64,000 bases of DNA from Pseudomonadota bacterium. GTDB taxonomy: Bacteria > Myxococcota_A > Polyangia > Haliangiales > Haliangiaceae. Of this stretch, positions 51,318 through 60,794 are shown piece after piece (position 1 is the stretch's first letter; every line of letters begins with the position of its first letter). The stretch covers positions 62,001 through 126,000 of the forward strand of contig JAKSDA010000397.1 of assembly GCA_022360315.1 (NCBI GenBank), in the 5' to 3' direction. The notes beneath the pieces were generated by a model, which was given only the letters and a program-made list of their open reading frames with translations, searched no databases and had not been told where the DNA came from. Position numbers and translations under genes: made by a program.

Positions 51318-51744
51318 GCGGCCAGGTAATAATGCCGGCTCGTTTCTGGGCACAGGTTGGAGCTTTCCGCCTCGCTTCTCGGCCGGTGGGGCAGAGATCG
51401 ATATGGTGGCGGGCGCTGAGGACATTCATCAGAGTTTGCAGATTCTCCTCGCCACAGAACTGGGTGAGCGGGTCATGCAGGATGAGTTCGGCTGCGGCAT
51501 GAACAGCGTGCTCTTCGAGGAGATCGATCAAGGCCTGGTCAACAGTCTGAGCAGCCTGGTCTCCAACGCAATTCTCTATCACGAGCCCCGCATCAAGCTG
51601 GAGAGGTTGGATGTCTCACAGAGCGAGTCGGACTACGGCAAGCTGCTCCTCACCATCGACTACACGATCAAATCGACCAATTCGCGCTACAACATGGTGT
51701 ATCCCTTCTATCTCAATGAGGCAGTGACACCGGGAGGGGTTTGA
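51307..51744 (+). CDS. gpW/gp25-like baseplate wedge (Pvc9/Afp9-like)
   Basis: The 145-residue product begins at ATG 51307, overlapping the previous gene. It has the gp25 pattern: GTGWSFPPRFSAGGAEIDMV, DIHQSLQILLATELGERVMQ, EFGCGMNSVLFEEIDQGL and a strand-rich C-terminus. The E-x-R-V-M-Q-D-E-F-G-C-G motif is diagnostic for gp25/gpW. It forms part of the baseplate and nucleates sheath assembly. Confidence 0.93.
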   Translation: MSSERPGNNAGSFLGTGWSFPPRFSAGGAEIDMVAGAEDIHQSLQILLATELGERVMQDEFGCGMNSVLFEEIDQGLVNSLSSLVSNAILYHEPRIKLERLDVSQSESDYGKLLLTIDYTIKSTNSRYNMVYPFYLNEAVTPGGV

Positions 51745-51825
51745 CAGGAGGGCGCGTCCGCGCCGATCGTTCGACACGAGCGCCCTGGGAAACAACTGAT
51801 AGCAGACGACAGGAGACACTGAACC

Positions 51826-52260
51826 ATGGCCGACTTCATACTCATCGAGGGCGACAAGGCCACGTTCGTGGCCGCTTTTGGGGCTGCGACCGTCGCGGTC
51901 AAGCCCGGCGATCTCAAGGGCAGCGGTCCAGCGACCATCGGCGGCAAAAAAAACTGCGTCGACAGTGATGAGAAGAACGTCTCGGTTCCGGGCTGTGCCT
52001 ATACGACTCCGCAGTATTCGATCCCGGGCACCGGGACGCTCAAGATCGCAGCCCTGGCTGGCAACCAGAAACCCACCAAGACCAACACCGGAGGAAAAGC
52101 AGTGCTGCTCAAGGGGGGTACCTTTACAGCCAAATTCGAAGTGCAAAACCCGGCCAAGCAACCCCCTCCGGGCCCGGGCTCGCCGATCCCAGACGCCACA
52201 CCACAGTACTCTGGCAGCGGCACGTTCACCGCCACCAACACGAAATTTCAGGGTACTTGA
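51826..52260 (+). CDS. PAAR-like spike tip (Afp10/Pvc10-like)
   Basis: The 144-residue protein is Gly/Pro/Thr-rich with short repeating strands (GSGPATIGGKKNCVDSDEKN, CAYTTPQYSIPGTGTLKIAA), as expected for a PAAR-like cone that sharpens the spike. Two cysteines (VDS-flanking and GCAYTTP) may be metal ligands, as in PAAR folds. It lies between the gp25-like and baseplate J-like genes, exactly where afp10 is found. It may also carry cargo on its C-terminus, though no toxin domain is fused. Confidence 0.8.
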   Translation: MADFILIEGDKATFVAAFGAATVAVKPGDLKGSGPATIGGKKNCVDSDEKNVSVPGCAYTTPQYSIPGTGTLKIAALAGNQKPTKTNTGGKAVLLKGGTFTAKFEVQNPAKQPPPGPGSPIPDATPQYSGSGTFTATNTKFQGT

Positions 52261-52287
52261 CCCGGTTTCCCGAGCGCGTTTGTCGTC

Positions 52288-55200
52288 ATGCCCAAGTCAT
52301 TTCCGCCGCCTTTATTCTCCAATCGCGATGGCACCAGTCAAGCTGGACGCCGTCACGCTGCGCTCGACCCCGCCTACGTGAAGGTCGACGAACGTTCCCT
52401 TGCCGATCTCTTGTCATTTGCCCACGCCTACGCTGCCGAGCTCCATTATTTCGACGATCGAAACCAAACCGTGGCAGATTGGCGGGCGTTCTTCGGTCCG
52501 GACTTCGACCCGGACGAGATCGCTGCGTTTGTCCAGTCACCGGACAAGATGTTGGGCCCGCATTCGCCGACCTCGAGAAGTATCGCAGATACCAGAGCCG
52601 AGCAGGTCGGCCGGCCCCATTTTGCCCTGTTTCTGACCTTCTTACACCTGCTCCGTCACGCCCAGGACCATCTCAACGACCTGACCCGCCGCCATCTGGA
52701 ATTTTATTACCGAGACGTTCTGCGCATGACCGGCAAGTCGGCCGTGCGCGATCGGGTCAACGTCTTTTTCGAGCTGGCGGCCGGTGTCGATCAGCTTCGA
52801 TTGCCCCAAAACACGCTGCTCAGCGCCGGTCCAGATAGTGAGGGCCAGGATCGAATTTACCGCACTGATCGGGAGATCATCGTCAACCAGGCCCGGATCG
52901 ACCAGCTGAGGTCGATCTATGCCGAAAAGAAAATCACCGGTATTCGCGAGGCCAGAGAGCTTCACACCGGTACTCATGAGCAAGCCGTGGTCTCGATGTT
53001 CAACATCGCGCTCGGTTACCCAGCGCCCGGAGATCCCATACCTGCCTATCCAGCCGCAACATCGGGCGACAAAACACCGATCGATTTCGATTTTCTGGTC
53101 GAGTTAAACGCACTGGTCGAGTTCACCCAAACACCGCTGTTCATGGAACTCTTCGAGCTGCGCTCGCTCATGAAATGGAAGGATAGGCGCGACCATGCCG
53201 ACCATGAGTGGCAGGAGATCAATGGATATCTCGACAAGGCCGGCAGAAAACGAACGGGCGACGCCAGCTGGCAGGTGAGTCCAGCTAATTCGAGAGAATT
53301 CGATGCCAATCTGGCCCGGGCAATCGGCAAGGAGCCCGACTTTGCCGGCCTGCCCGAGGTGAAGAACATCGACGAGCTGTACCAGCAGCGGCTCAGGCAA
53401 GACGTCCAGCAATTCGTCCGCGACCAGCTCTACTTCGAAAACCTGGACGATTTTATCCGCATGATGCAGATCAAAGTGCGGATCGACAGCGAATGGCGAG
53501 AGATCAATTCGATCTTGGAGCGGTCCGGACAGCGAAAACGCAATGGTGACCTATCCTATCACCTCAACCCGGCGCATCCCACCGACTTTGCCGCCAACCT
53601 CAATGCGGCCATCGGCCCCTTGAATTTTTCTGCGCTGTCTGGCGTGTCTGATCTCGACCAGTATTACGCGGCGCTATTGCGGCTAGAAAACCATTTTAGT
53701 ATGTCGGCCGAAGAGTTCGGCTACATCATGTCGACATCCACCCAGGAGGATGCCAAGCCGACGCCCAAGCAGTGGAACAAAGTCTACGACATCCTGGCCG
53801 AGGCCCATGCAGAATACATCTATGCCAGGCGCAGGAACGCATTGGCCAAAGCCCGCGAGAGCGCAGCAACACTGGCCGACGGGTTCGATGCCATGATCCG
53901 CACGGCCCTCGGTGAAGACCGGACCACCGCCGAGGCATCGCCGCTGAACCGCTTGCAGGAATTTGTCAAGAAAGAGTCGGATTACGCTTTTCTGCAGACG
54001 ATCCAATCCGCTGTCAAGCCCGACCAAAACGGTGGATCAGGCGCCGAGGCGGCCGAGGTCACCGAGGACGATTGGCAAAGAGCATACCGCATCGTCGAAA
54101 TCGCCCAGCGCGTTCGCGAAAACATGACCTACCCGGTGGCGCGAAGAGTTGAGTGGGTCAACCTCTATGCACGCAAAGATGCCACCTCGGCCGCAGTATC
54201 GCTGGGACTCGATTCTGACCAGGACACCCCCCGGTGGAAAACCTTTGGCCAGGACAGGCCGGACGCCGCTCAAGACAGCCCGCCAGCCGAGGTGTTCGGC
54301 TGGGCCATCACTTCGCCGTTACTCGTTTTGAGCGAGGGGACGCGCACAGTGGTGTTGACCCTGGGTTTCCGACCGGATGAATTCGTCGCGGACCAGATTT
54401 CCGCGGTTTTGCCTGTCGAAGCGCAAACGCCCGAAGATGTACTTCCCGTGGCGCAAAGCGCCTTCAAAATCGAGATCAGCACCGACAAGGGATGGATCGA
54501 ACCGTCGGTCCAGACAGTCAAATTGGATGATTACCAGTCGCTGAGTGGAATTTCAGGCAAGACTCAAAAATCACTAAAGGCGCTTCAGTTCTCGCTGCAT
54601 TTTGGCCAAGACGTCGATCCGATCGCCGCTCTGCCAGCTGATGGCACCCAGCTCGCCACGCCGTGGCCCATGCTCAGACTGATGATGCGCCAGATATGGC
54701 GGCCGGATAGCAAAAAATTCATCACTCACTACAGGCCGTTTCGAAACCTGGTACTCATGGCCGCTCACCTCCGGGTCGAGGTCGGCGGGTTCACGTCGCT
54801 TCAACTCCAGAACGACGACACCGCACTCGATGCAAAAAAACCGTTCGAGCCGTTCGGGACCAGTCCGGCCGTGGGCTCGCGTTTCTATCTCGGTCACCCA
54901 GAAATCGTCGGCAAACGCCTCGACAGCTTGATATTTCACCTCGAGTGGATGGGCGGCCCGAACAATCTCACCGAACATTATAAAAACTACGGACTCAACA
55001 ACTCGTTTAAGACTCAGATCAGCCTGATCGACAAGCGGCTGGAATTCTCGCTTGCCGACGGCGCCCCCTTATTTGCCAGTCGGACTGTCAACAATGCCTC
55101 GGTTGCGGATGCAACCAAAAAACACGCGATCGCAATCTCGAATGTCCCGGCTGCTATCGGCGAAAAGAGCCATGGCTACCGCTACGATCGGGTCGTCGAG

Positions 55201-56826
55201 TTTGCCGCTGAGGACGACCTGCTCGAATGGCACCGCTACCTGCAATGGGAGCTGACCCCGCTCGATTTCCAGCACAAAGCGTATCCGGCCGTGGCGAGCC
55301 AAAAATCGCTCGAGATGGCTGCTGCGATTGCCAACAAAGACGACAACACAACCGTCACGGCGTCCGACTACCAGGTCACCCCCCCGTACACGCCCAAGAT
55401 CAAGAGCTTGATGCTGGATTACACATCCTCGGTCGAAATCCTGCCAGTTCAGGCCAGCTCGACCCAGGCCGCTGGGCACCAGCCGTCCGACCAGATGTAC
55501 CACATCCATGCGTTTGGCCATCATCCGATTCAGCCCGAACATGGCGGCCACGGAGACGAAGAGCAGGAGACGTTCTTCTTGCCGCAGTATGACCACGAAG
55601 GAGAACTCTACATCGGTATTCGCGATCTCCAGCCGCCGCAGACGCTGTCCATACTATTCCAGATGGCCGAGGGCAGCGCCGATCCGGACCTTCAGCCAGT
55701 GCCGATCGAATGGAGTTACCTCAGCGGTGACCGCTGGCTCAGTCTGCACGAAGGCAATATTCACAACGATACCACTCGAGGTATGATCAACTCGGGAATC
55801 ATCGAGTTCGACCTGCAAAGCGTCGAAAGGAGCACTCGGCTGGACCCGCAACAGTACTGGATCCGGGCCGCCATTGCGCAATACCCCAACAGCGTGTGCG
55901 ACACAGCCAATATCCATGCCCAGGCAGTCGCGGCAACATTTGTCGACGACGCCAGCGATCCGGTTGTCCGGGCCGACCACTACCGCCAACCGCTGCCCAA
56001 AGACAGCATCAAGGGGCTTTCCGAGCCAACTCCCGAAATCGCCGCCGTAAAGCAGCCCTACACCTCGTTGGGCGGCAAAATGGCAGAACAGGACGAGGCC
56101 TTCTACACCCGGGTCAGCGAGCGTTTGCGCCACAAACAGAGAGCGCTGACAATGTGGGACTACGAACGGCTGGTCCTCGAGCACTTTCCCGAAATCTACA
56201 AGGTCAAGTGCCTGCCCGCCAATCTCGCCGCATTTCCCGATGACCCGGGTAAGGTCGAGATCATCGTCATTCCGGACATTCGCAACAAACTGCCATTCGA
56301 TCCATTCGAACCCAAGGCTCCCGCTGACTTGATCGCCAAAATCGAGACCTACCTCGACAAAAAGAGCCCGACGTATGCCGCGGTCAAGGTGCGAAATGCC
56401 CATTACATTGCAGTTAAAGTACGCTTCGGCGTGCGTTTCAAAAGCGACCGCGATGAGGGATTTTACAAGAAACAGCTCGTCGATGAACTCAATCGTTTTC
56501 TCTCTCCGTGGGCATACGAGGAAGGTGCCGATATCGTCATCGGTGGAAAGATATATGCCAACGATATTATCAATTTTGTCGATCAGCGCGACTATGTCGA
56601 TTACGTCGCTACGATCAAGTTATTCCGCAGTGAGGACGGGCGGACATTTCAACTGGTATTGCCCAACGAATCATCCGGGTACGCGGTTACGGCTCATCGG
56701 CCGGACGGCGTGCTGGTGGCCGCCCAGCAGCACGAGATCGATATCATTTCTGACGTCGGTTACGAAGAAGAGTCGTTCAGAGGAATCAATTACATGAAAG
56801 TCGAGCTCGATTTTGTCGTCGATTGA
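52288..56826 (+). CDS. Giant baseplate J-like wedge (Pvc11/Afp11-like)
   Basis: This 1512-residue baseplate protein is long even for its family. The C-terminus carries the baseplate-J signature (AFYTRVSERLRHKQRALTMW, DYERLVLEHFPEIYKVKCLP, KVEIIVIPDIRNKLPFDPFE and FVDQRDYVDYVATIKLF). The N-terminal 200 residues resemble Afp11 (RHAQDHLNDLTRRHLEFYYR). Between about residues 305 and 640 lies an insertion of helical repeats, of which two are clearly related (WQEINGYLDKAGRKRTGDAS and WREINSILERSGQRKRNGDL). It would form the wedge ring together with Afp12-like and gp25-like proteins. Its start at ATG 52288 lies 27 bases after the preceding stop. Confidence 0.9.
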   Translation: MPKSFPPPLFSNRDGTSQAGRRHAALDPAYVKVDERSLADLLSFAHAYAAELHYFDDRNQTVADWRAFFGPDFDPDEIAAFVQSPDKMLGPHSPTSRSIADTRAEQVGRPHFALFLTFLHLLRHAQDHLNDLTRRHLEFYYRDVLRMTGKSAVRDRVNVFFELAAGVDQLRLPQNTLLSAGPDSEGQDRIYRTDREIIVNQARIDQLRSIYAEKKITGIREARELHTGTHEQAVVSMFNIALGYPAPGDPIPAYPAATSGDKTPIDFDFLVELNALVEFTQTPLFMELFELRSLMKWKDRRDHADHEWQEINGYLDKAGRKRTGDASWQVSPANSREFDANLARAIGKEPDFAGLPEVKNIDELYQQRLRQDVQQFVRDQLYFENLDDFIRMMQIKVRIDSEWREINSILERSGQRKRNGDLSYHLNPAHPTDFAANLNAAIGPLNFSALSGVSDLDQYYAALLRLENHFSMSAEEFGYIMSTSTQEDAKPTPKQWNKVYDILAEAHAEYIYARRRNALAKARESAATLADGFDAMIRTALGEDRTTAEASPLNRLQEFVKKESDYAFLQTIQSAVKPDQNGGSGAEAAEVTEDDWQRAYRIVEIAQRVRENMTYPVARRVEWVNLYARKDATSAAVSLGLDSDQDTPRWKTFGQDRPDAAQDSPPAEVFGWAITSPLLVLSEGTRTVVLTLGFRPDEFVADQISAVLPVEAQTPEDVLPVAQSAFKIEISTDKGWIEPSVQTVKLDDYQSLSGISGKTQKSLKALQFSLHFGQDVDPIAALPADGTQLATPWPMLRLMMRQIWRPDSKKFITHYRPFRNLVLMAAHLRVEVGGFTSLQLQNDDTALDAKKPFEPFGTSPAVGSRFYLGHPEIVGKRLDSLIFHLEWMGGPNNLTEHYKNYGLNNSFKTQISLIDKRLEFSLADGAPLFASRTVNNASVADATKKHAIAISNVPAAIGEKSHGYRYDRVVEFAAEDDLLEWHRYLQWELTPLDFQHKAYPAVASQKSLEMAAAIANKDDNTTVTASDYQVTPPYTPKIKSLMLDYTSSVEILPVQASSTQAAGHQPSDQMYHIHAFGHHPIQPEHGGHGDEEQETFFLPQYDHEGELYIGIRDLQPPQTLSILFQMAEGSADPDLQPVPIEWSYLSGDRWLSLHEGNIHNDTTRGMINSGIIEFDLQSVERSTRLDPQQYWIRAAIAQYPNSVCDTANIHAQAVAATFVDDASDPVVRADHYRQPLPKDSIKGLSEPTPEIAAVKQPYTSLGGKMAEQDEAFYTRVSERLRHKQRALTMWDYERLVLEHFPEIYKVKCLPANLAAFPDDPGKVEIIVIPDIRNKLPFDPFEPKAPADLIAKIETYLDKKSPTYAAVKVRNAHYIAVKVRFGVRFKSDRDEGFYKKQLVDELNRFLSPWAYEEGADIVIGGKIYANDIINFVDQRDYVDYVATIKLFRSEDGRTFQLVLPNESSGYAVTAHRPDGVLVAAQQHEIDIISDVGYEEESFRGINYMKVELDFVVD

Positions 56827-56934
56827 GAGAATATGCCGACAACTCGCGATCACTGAAATCGCGATCATTCGACCCGCGCTCATTGAACTCGCAAGCATCG
56901 GTCTGGACATGGACCAAATCGATAGGACAGGGCC

Positions 56935-58677
56935 ATGGAAATCAAAAAACGAAATCGCAGCGAGCTAAAATCGTATTTTATCAAGAATGCCATCCCCACG
57001 GAGGCCAACTTTTCCGAGCTGGTCGATGCGATGATCAACCAGCGCGATGACGGCATCGCCAAGTCACCGGGAGACCCGCTCAGCATCGAAGCCTCGGGCG
57101 ACGACAATAGCCAGAAGAAGCTGATCAATTTCTTCCAGACCTTTGCCGACGACAATCCATCCTGGGTGATCAGTTTAAACCCACGCGCCAATCCCAACCA
57201 GCCCGCGACCGCGCGGGTTGGTTTCAGCATCAGTGACGGGGTCGGAAACAGTCGATTGTTCATTGACCGCGCCACCGGCGATGTCGGTGTGGGGACAGTT
57301 TCTCCTCAAGCCAGGCTCCAGGTTCAGGGTGGAGCGATCATGCCCCAGTCCGGCAATGGCAACGACGCGGGCATCTGCTTTCCCAAAGACCCCGGCGGTG
57401 GAAGTGGCGATCTGGCCTGGATCCGCCATTACTCTCGCTCCGGCGAGAACACCACGTTCGAAATCGGGACATCCAACGACTCGCAGGACCATATCGCCCT
57501 GATGGCCTCGGGCAACGTCGGCATAGGAACCGCCGAGCCCAATCACAAATTCCATGTCCGGGCCGGCGACGCAGTCGGACTCTTCGAATCCACCGGGACC
57601 CACGCGACTCTGCGCTTTTCCACCCGCGAAGGGATCAATAACCGGGTCGAGATTGCCAATCGCCCGGGCGGCCGCCTGGCCCTGTGGACAGCAGGCGCCG
57701 GAGATTGTCTGAGCATCACCCGGGACGGCCGGATCACACTCGGCGTATCCAATCCAGTCAATTTTACCTCCAGCTGGGTGGGGACCCCGGATAGAGTCAC
57801 CAATGTCGCGGAAATCTCGAATGACGTCGGTTCGTACAAGACTCTGATGATCGTCGGCAACCGATCTGCCGGCCGGACATCGCCCGGCCAAGGCCGCCGA
57901 GTGTCGATATGGGATATTCTCGAGGTCAACGGAAACCTCGCGGTCACCGGAGAGTCCCGCTTTCACAACGGTCTCAGAGTAGACGGAAATCTAAGCGCTC
58001 ACATCAACGTCGATGGTGCGCTCTATCGCCAGAGCAAAGAGGTCTACCTCACCGTCGACAACAATTTTTATATCCGCGACTCGGGCAGTGGCAACACGAT
58101 CCATTTTAACACTGATGCGCGCAGGTTAAACATGAGGCGGGGAATGGTCACCTTCGGAGGTAGCGCAACGAGAGGCCAGGTCATGGGTGCGCTCGGTTTC
58201 TACGGCTCTGGAATCCAGCACGGGCAGATTTCATTCCGTGCTGGCTCGGGCTTCGAGATGGTCGACCGGTCGAGAAATGGACCGAGTCTCGATTATGCGC
58301 TCAATAGTCATCCATATGCCGACTTACGGGTGCGCAAGTTGCACCAGATCTCGTCTCGCGCGTTCAAAGAAAACATACGCGACCTCCCTGCCCATGAAGC
58401 CATGAGCGCCCTCGAGGCTCTCGAACCAGTACAGTTCAACTACCGAGAAGACCCGGACAAGCATTCGCACCTCGGGTTCATCGCCGAAGACGTTCCGGAA
58501 CTGCTGGCCAGTCCCGAAAGAAGCCACCTCGACGCCATGGACATCGTGGCATTGTTGGCCAGGGTGGTGAAAGAGCAACAGAAAACCATCCGCAGCCTCA
58601 CCGGGCGACATGGCCCCGGCCCGGCCGGACGCGCAACTACCGATCACCAAAACACCGATCCTGGAAAGGCCGACTGA
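56935..58677 (+). CDS. Tail fibre with S74 self-cleaving chaperone domain
   Basis: This 580-residue protein is a receptor-binding fibre. After a helical attachment part (1-70) come trimer-forming repeats with DVGVGTVSPQARLQVQGG and NVGIGTAEPNHKFHVRAG, then a variable region. Residues 480-560 are the peptidase-S74 intramolecular chaperone (SSRAFKENIRDLPAHEAMSA, then LEPVQFNYREDPDKHSHLGF, IAEDVPELL). The Ser and Lys of the S-x-x-x-K-x-N-I motif are present, so self-cleavage is likely. The last 30 residues form a low-complexity tail. It lies between the Afp11- and Afp12-like genes, whereas afp13 normally follows afp12. The variable part should define the target cell. Confidence 0.92.
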   Translation: MEIKKRNRSELKSYFIKNAIPTEANFSELVDAMINQRDDGIAKSPGDPLSIEASGDDNSQKKLINFFQTFADDNPSWVISLNPRANPNQPATARVGFSISDGVGNSRLFIDRATGDVGVGTVSPQARLQVQGGAIMPQSGNGNDAGICFPKDPGGGSGDLAWIRHYSRSGENTTFEIGTSNDSQDHIALMASGNVGIGTAEPNHKFHVRAGDAVGLFESTGTHATLRFSTREGINNRVEIANRPGGRLALWTAGAGDCLSITRDGRITLGVSNPVNFTSSWVGTPDRVTNVAEISNDVGSYKTLMIVGNRSAGRTSPGQGRRVSIWDILEVNGNLAVTGESRFHNGLRVDGNLSAHINVDGALYRQSKEVYLTVDNNFYIRDSGSGNTIHFNTDARRLNMRRGMVTFGGSATRGQVMGALGFYGSGIQHGQISFRAGSGFEMVDRSRNGPSLDYALNSHPYADLRVRKLHQISSRAFKENIRDLPAHEAMSALEALEPVQFNYREDPDKHSHLGFIAEDVPELLASPERSHLDAMDIVALLARVVKEQQKTIRSLTGRHGPGPAGRATTDHQNTDPGKAD

Positions 58678-58679
58678 CA

Positions 58680-60791
58680 ATGTCGAGTGCACCACCGGTC
58701 CTTTCCACGGCCCCGCTCGAGCATCCCGCCATGGATTACGCCTTCCTGCGCCAGGAGGGCATTCGCCACATCGAAAAGCTAGCCGGCCGGCTGTGGACCG
58801 ACTTCAACGCGCACGATCCCGGGATTACCATTCTCGAACAGCTCTGTTATGCCATTACTGATCTGGCGTATCGCACGTCTTATCAGCTGCCCGATCTACT
58901 GGCCGGAGAAGGTGACGATCCCTATCGCAGTCTGTACAGCCCGGCGACTATTCTGCCCTGTTTTCCGGTCACACTGACTGATTTGCGCAAGCTGGTCATC
59001 GATGTGGAGGGAGTCAAGAACGCCTGGATCGAAAGGGTCGAAAAACCAGCAGTGCCACTGTTCTACCACGAAGGCAGAAAAGCGCTGTCTCTGCAGAGCG
59101 AATCGCAATACGTCGAGCCGGTTTTTCTCAAGGGCCTGTATCGAGTACTCATTGAAAAATCCGAGCTGGCCGACAAAGACGGCAGTCTGGTGCAGAGTGA
59201 AGCGGCTCGGCGATTACATGCCTTTCGCAATTTGTGCGAGGATTTCGAAGAGATCCGAGTGCTCGAATCACAGCCGATTCAGGTCGATGCCTACGTCGAG
59301 GTCGGCCCGGTCGACGACGCCGAGGAGGTATTGGCCGAAATCTACCGCAAAATCGCCAACTACGTCTCACCCTCGGTCGCTTTTGCGACCCTGGAAGAGA
59401 TGCTCGATAAGGGCAAGCGAGTCGACGAGATCTTCGAGGGGCCGCTTTTGGAGCACGGATTCATTGACTCGGACGATCTCGACGCAATGCAGCGCAGGAC
59501 CGCGATCCACACCTCCGACCTGATTCATGAAATCTCGAGTGTTGCGGGTGTGCGAGCAGTGCGGGAGATCGCGGTATCGGCGGATGGCCAGACAGAAGTA
59601 TGGTCACTCGAGGTGGATGCAGATCGGGCACCCAAATTCGATCTGCGCAATTCGACAATCACCCTGGCCAGAGACAATTTGATGGTCAGTCTGAACGTCG
59701 ACAATGTCATCGCGACGTATAATGAACGGCTGCGCAAATCCACCGTATTTGGCAAACTTTCCCGAAACCAGCGCGATCTGATCCCGCCCCCGGGACGGGA
59801 TCGAACGATCGGCGCCTACTACTCGATTCAGAACCAGTTTCCGGCGCTCTACGGCATCGGCGAGCTGGGCCTGCCCGAGTCGGCGAGTGGGCAACGCAAG
59901 GCCTGGGCCAACCAGCTCAAAGCGTATCTGATGTTTTTCGATCAGCTCTTGGCCAATTATTTCGCCCAGCTGGCCAACGCCCGAGAGCTGTTCTCTTACC
60001 ACAGCACAACCCCGTATACCTATTTCGCCCAGCCGATCGACGATTCTGCCCTGGGCCTGGACAAGATCCGCAAGAGCGAGGCCAGCGAGTACAGGGCTCA
60101 TGTCACGGAGCATACCGAGGCCAGCTCGGCCCGATCGGGCGGACCGCTGCGCCGCAAAAACCGATTCCTCAACCATTTGATGGCCCGGTTTGCCGAGCAA
60201 TTTACCGATTATTCGCTGATCCTATATGGAGCCATGCCCGAGCAGGCCAGTTCGCCGGACCAAAAGCTGGTCGCCGACAAGCAGGTCTTTTTGCAACACT
60301 ACCCGGAGATCAGCGGGGCTCGGGCTGCCGGATTCGATTATCTGGAGCCGTGGAGCAAAGACAATATTTCCGGTCTGGAGCGGCGGATCCGGCTCAAGCT
60401 CGGTCTGGTCGAAGAAGAGGGAGAAGATTTTTTTCTCGTCGAACACATTCTTCTCCGCCCCATTCAAGAAGACGAGCGACAGCTGAACCAGGAGGATCTC
60501 AGCCAGATCCCACTCCTTGCAGAGACTTGCTATAGAGATCCGTTTTCGCTTCAGATCAGTTTCGTATTTTCGAATTGGCCCAGGCGTTTGCGCACAGCGG
60601 ACCCGGCGCAGAAAAACCCGACAAACGGCTTCAGGCAGTACATAGAGCAGACCATTCGAGAAGAAACACCCGCTCATTTGACCCCGTATATTCACTGGTT
60701 GGACGAAAACAACTTCACTCGGTTCAAGAGTGCATACCGGGACTGGCTGGAGCGTCAGCGCGTCTACTGGACCGACCGACTGGGAATATGA
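58680..60791 (+). CDS. Baseplate wedge protein (Pvc12/Afp12-like)
   Basis: The 703-residue product starts 2 bases after the fibre stop. Its opening LWTDFNAHDPGITILEQLCY, followed by AITDLAYRTSYQLPDLL, is the typical Afp12/Pvc12 wording. A second conserved part is KTYLMFFDQLLANYFAQLAN-like (LKAYLMFFDQLLANYFAQLA) and EHILLRPI near residue 590. These proteins form the baseplate wedge with Afp11. It has no membrane segment. Confidence 0.9.
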   Translation: MSSAPPVLSTAPLEHPAMDYAFLRQEGIRHIEKLAGRLWTDFNAHDPGITILEQLCYAITDLAYRTSYQLPDLLAGEGDDPYRSLYSPATILPCFPVTLTDLRKLVIDVEGVKNAWIERVEKPAVPLFYHEGRKALSLQSESQYVEPVFLKGLYRVLIEKSELADKDGSLVQSEAARRLHAFRNLCEDFEEIRVLESQPIQVDAYVEVGPVDDAEEVLAEIYRKIANYVSPSVAFATLEEMLDKGKRVDEIFEGPLLEHGFIDSDDLDAMQRRTAIHTSDLIHEISSVAGVRAVREIAVSADGQTEVWSLEVDADRAPKFDLRNSTITLARDNLMVSLNVDNVIATYNERLRKSTVFGKLSRNQRDLIPPPGRDRTIGAYYSIQNQFPALYGIGELGLPESASGQRKAWANQLKAYLMFFDQLLANYFAQLANARELFSYHSTTPYTYFAQPIDDSALGLDKIRKSEASEYRAHVTEHTEASSARSGGPLRRKNRFLNHLMARFAEQFTDYSLILYGAMPEQASSPDQKLVADKQVFLQHYPEISGARAAGFDYLEPWSKDNISGLERRIRLKLGLVEEEGEDFFLVEHILLRPIQEDERQLNQEDLSQIPLLAETCYRDPFSLQISFVFSNWPRRLRTADPAQKNPTNGFRQYIEQTIREETPAHLTPYIHWLDENNFTRFKSAYRDWLERQRVYWTDRLGI

Positions 60792-60794
60792 GCC

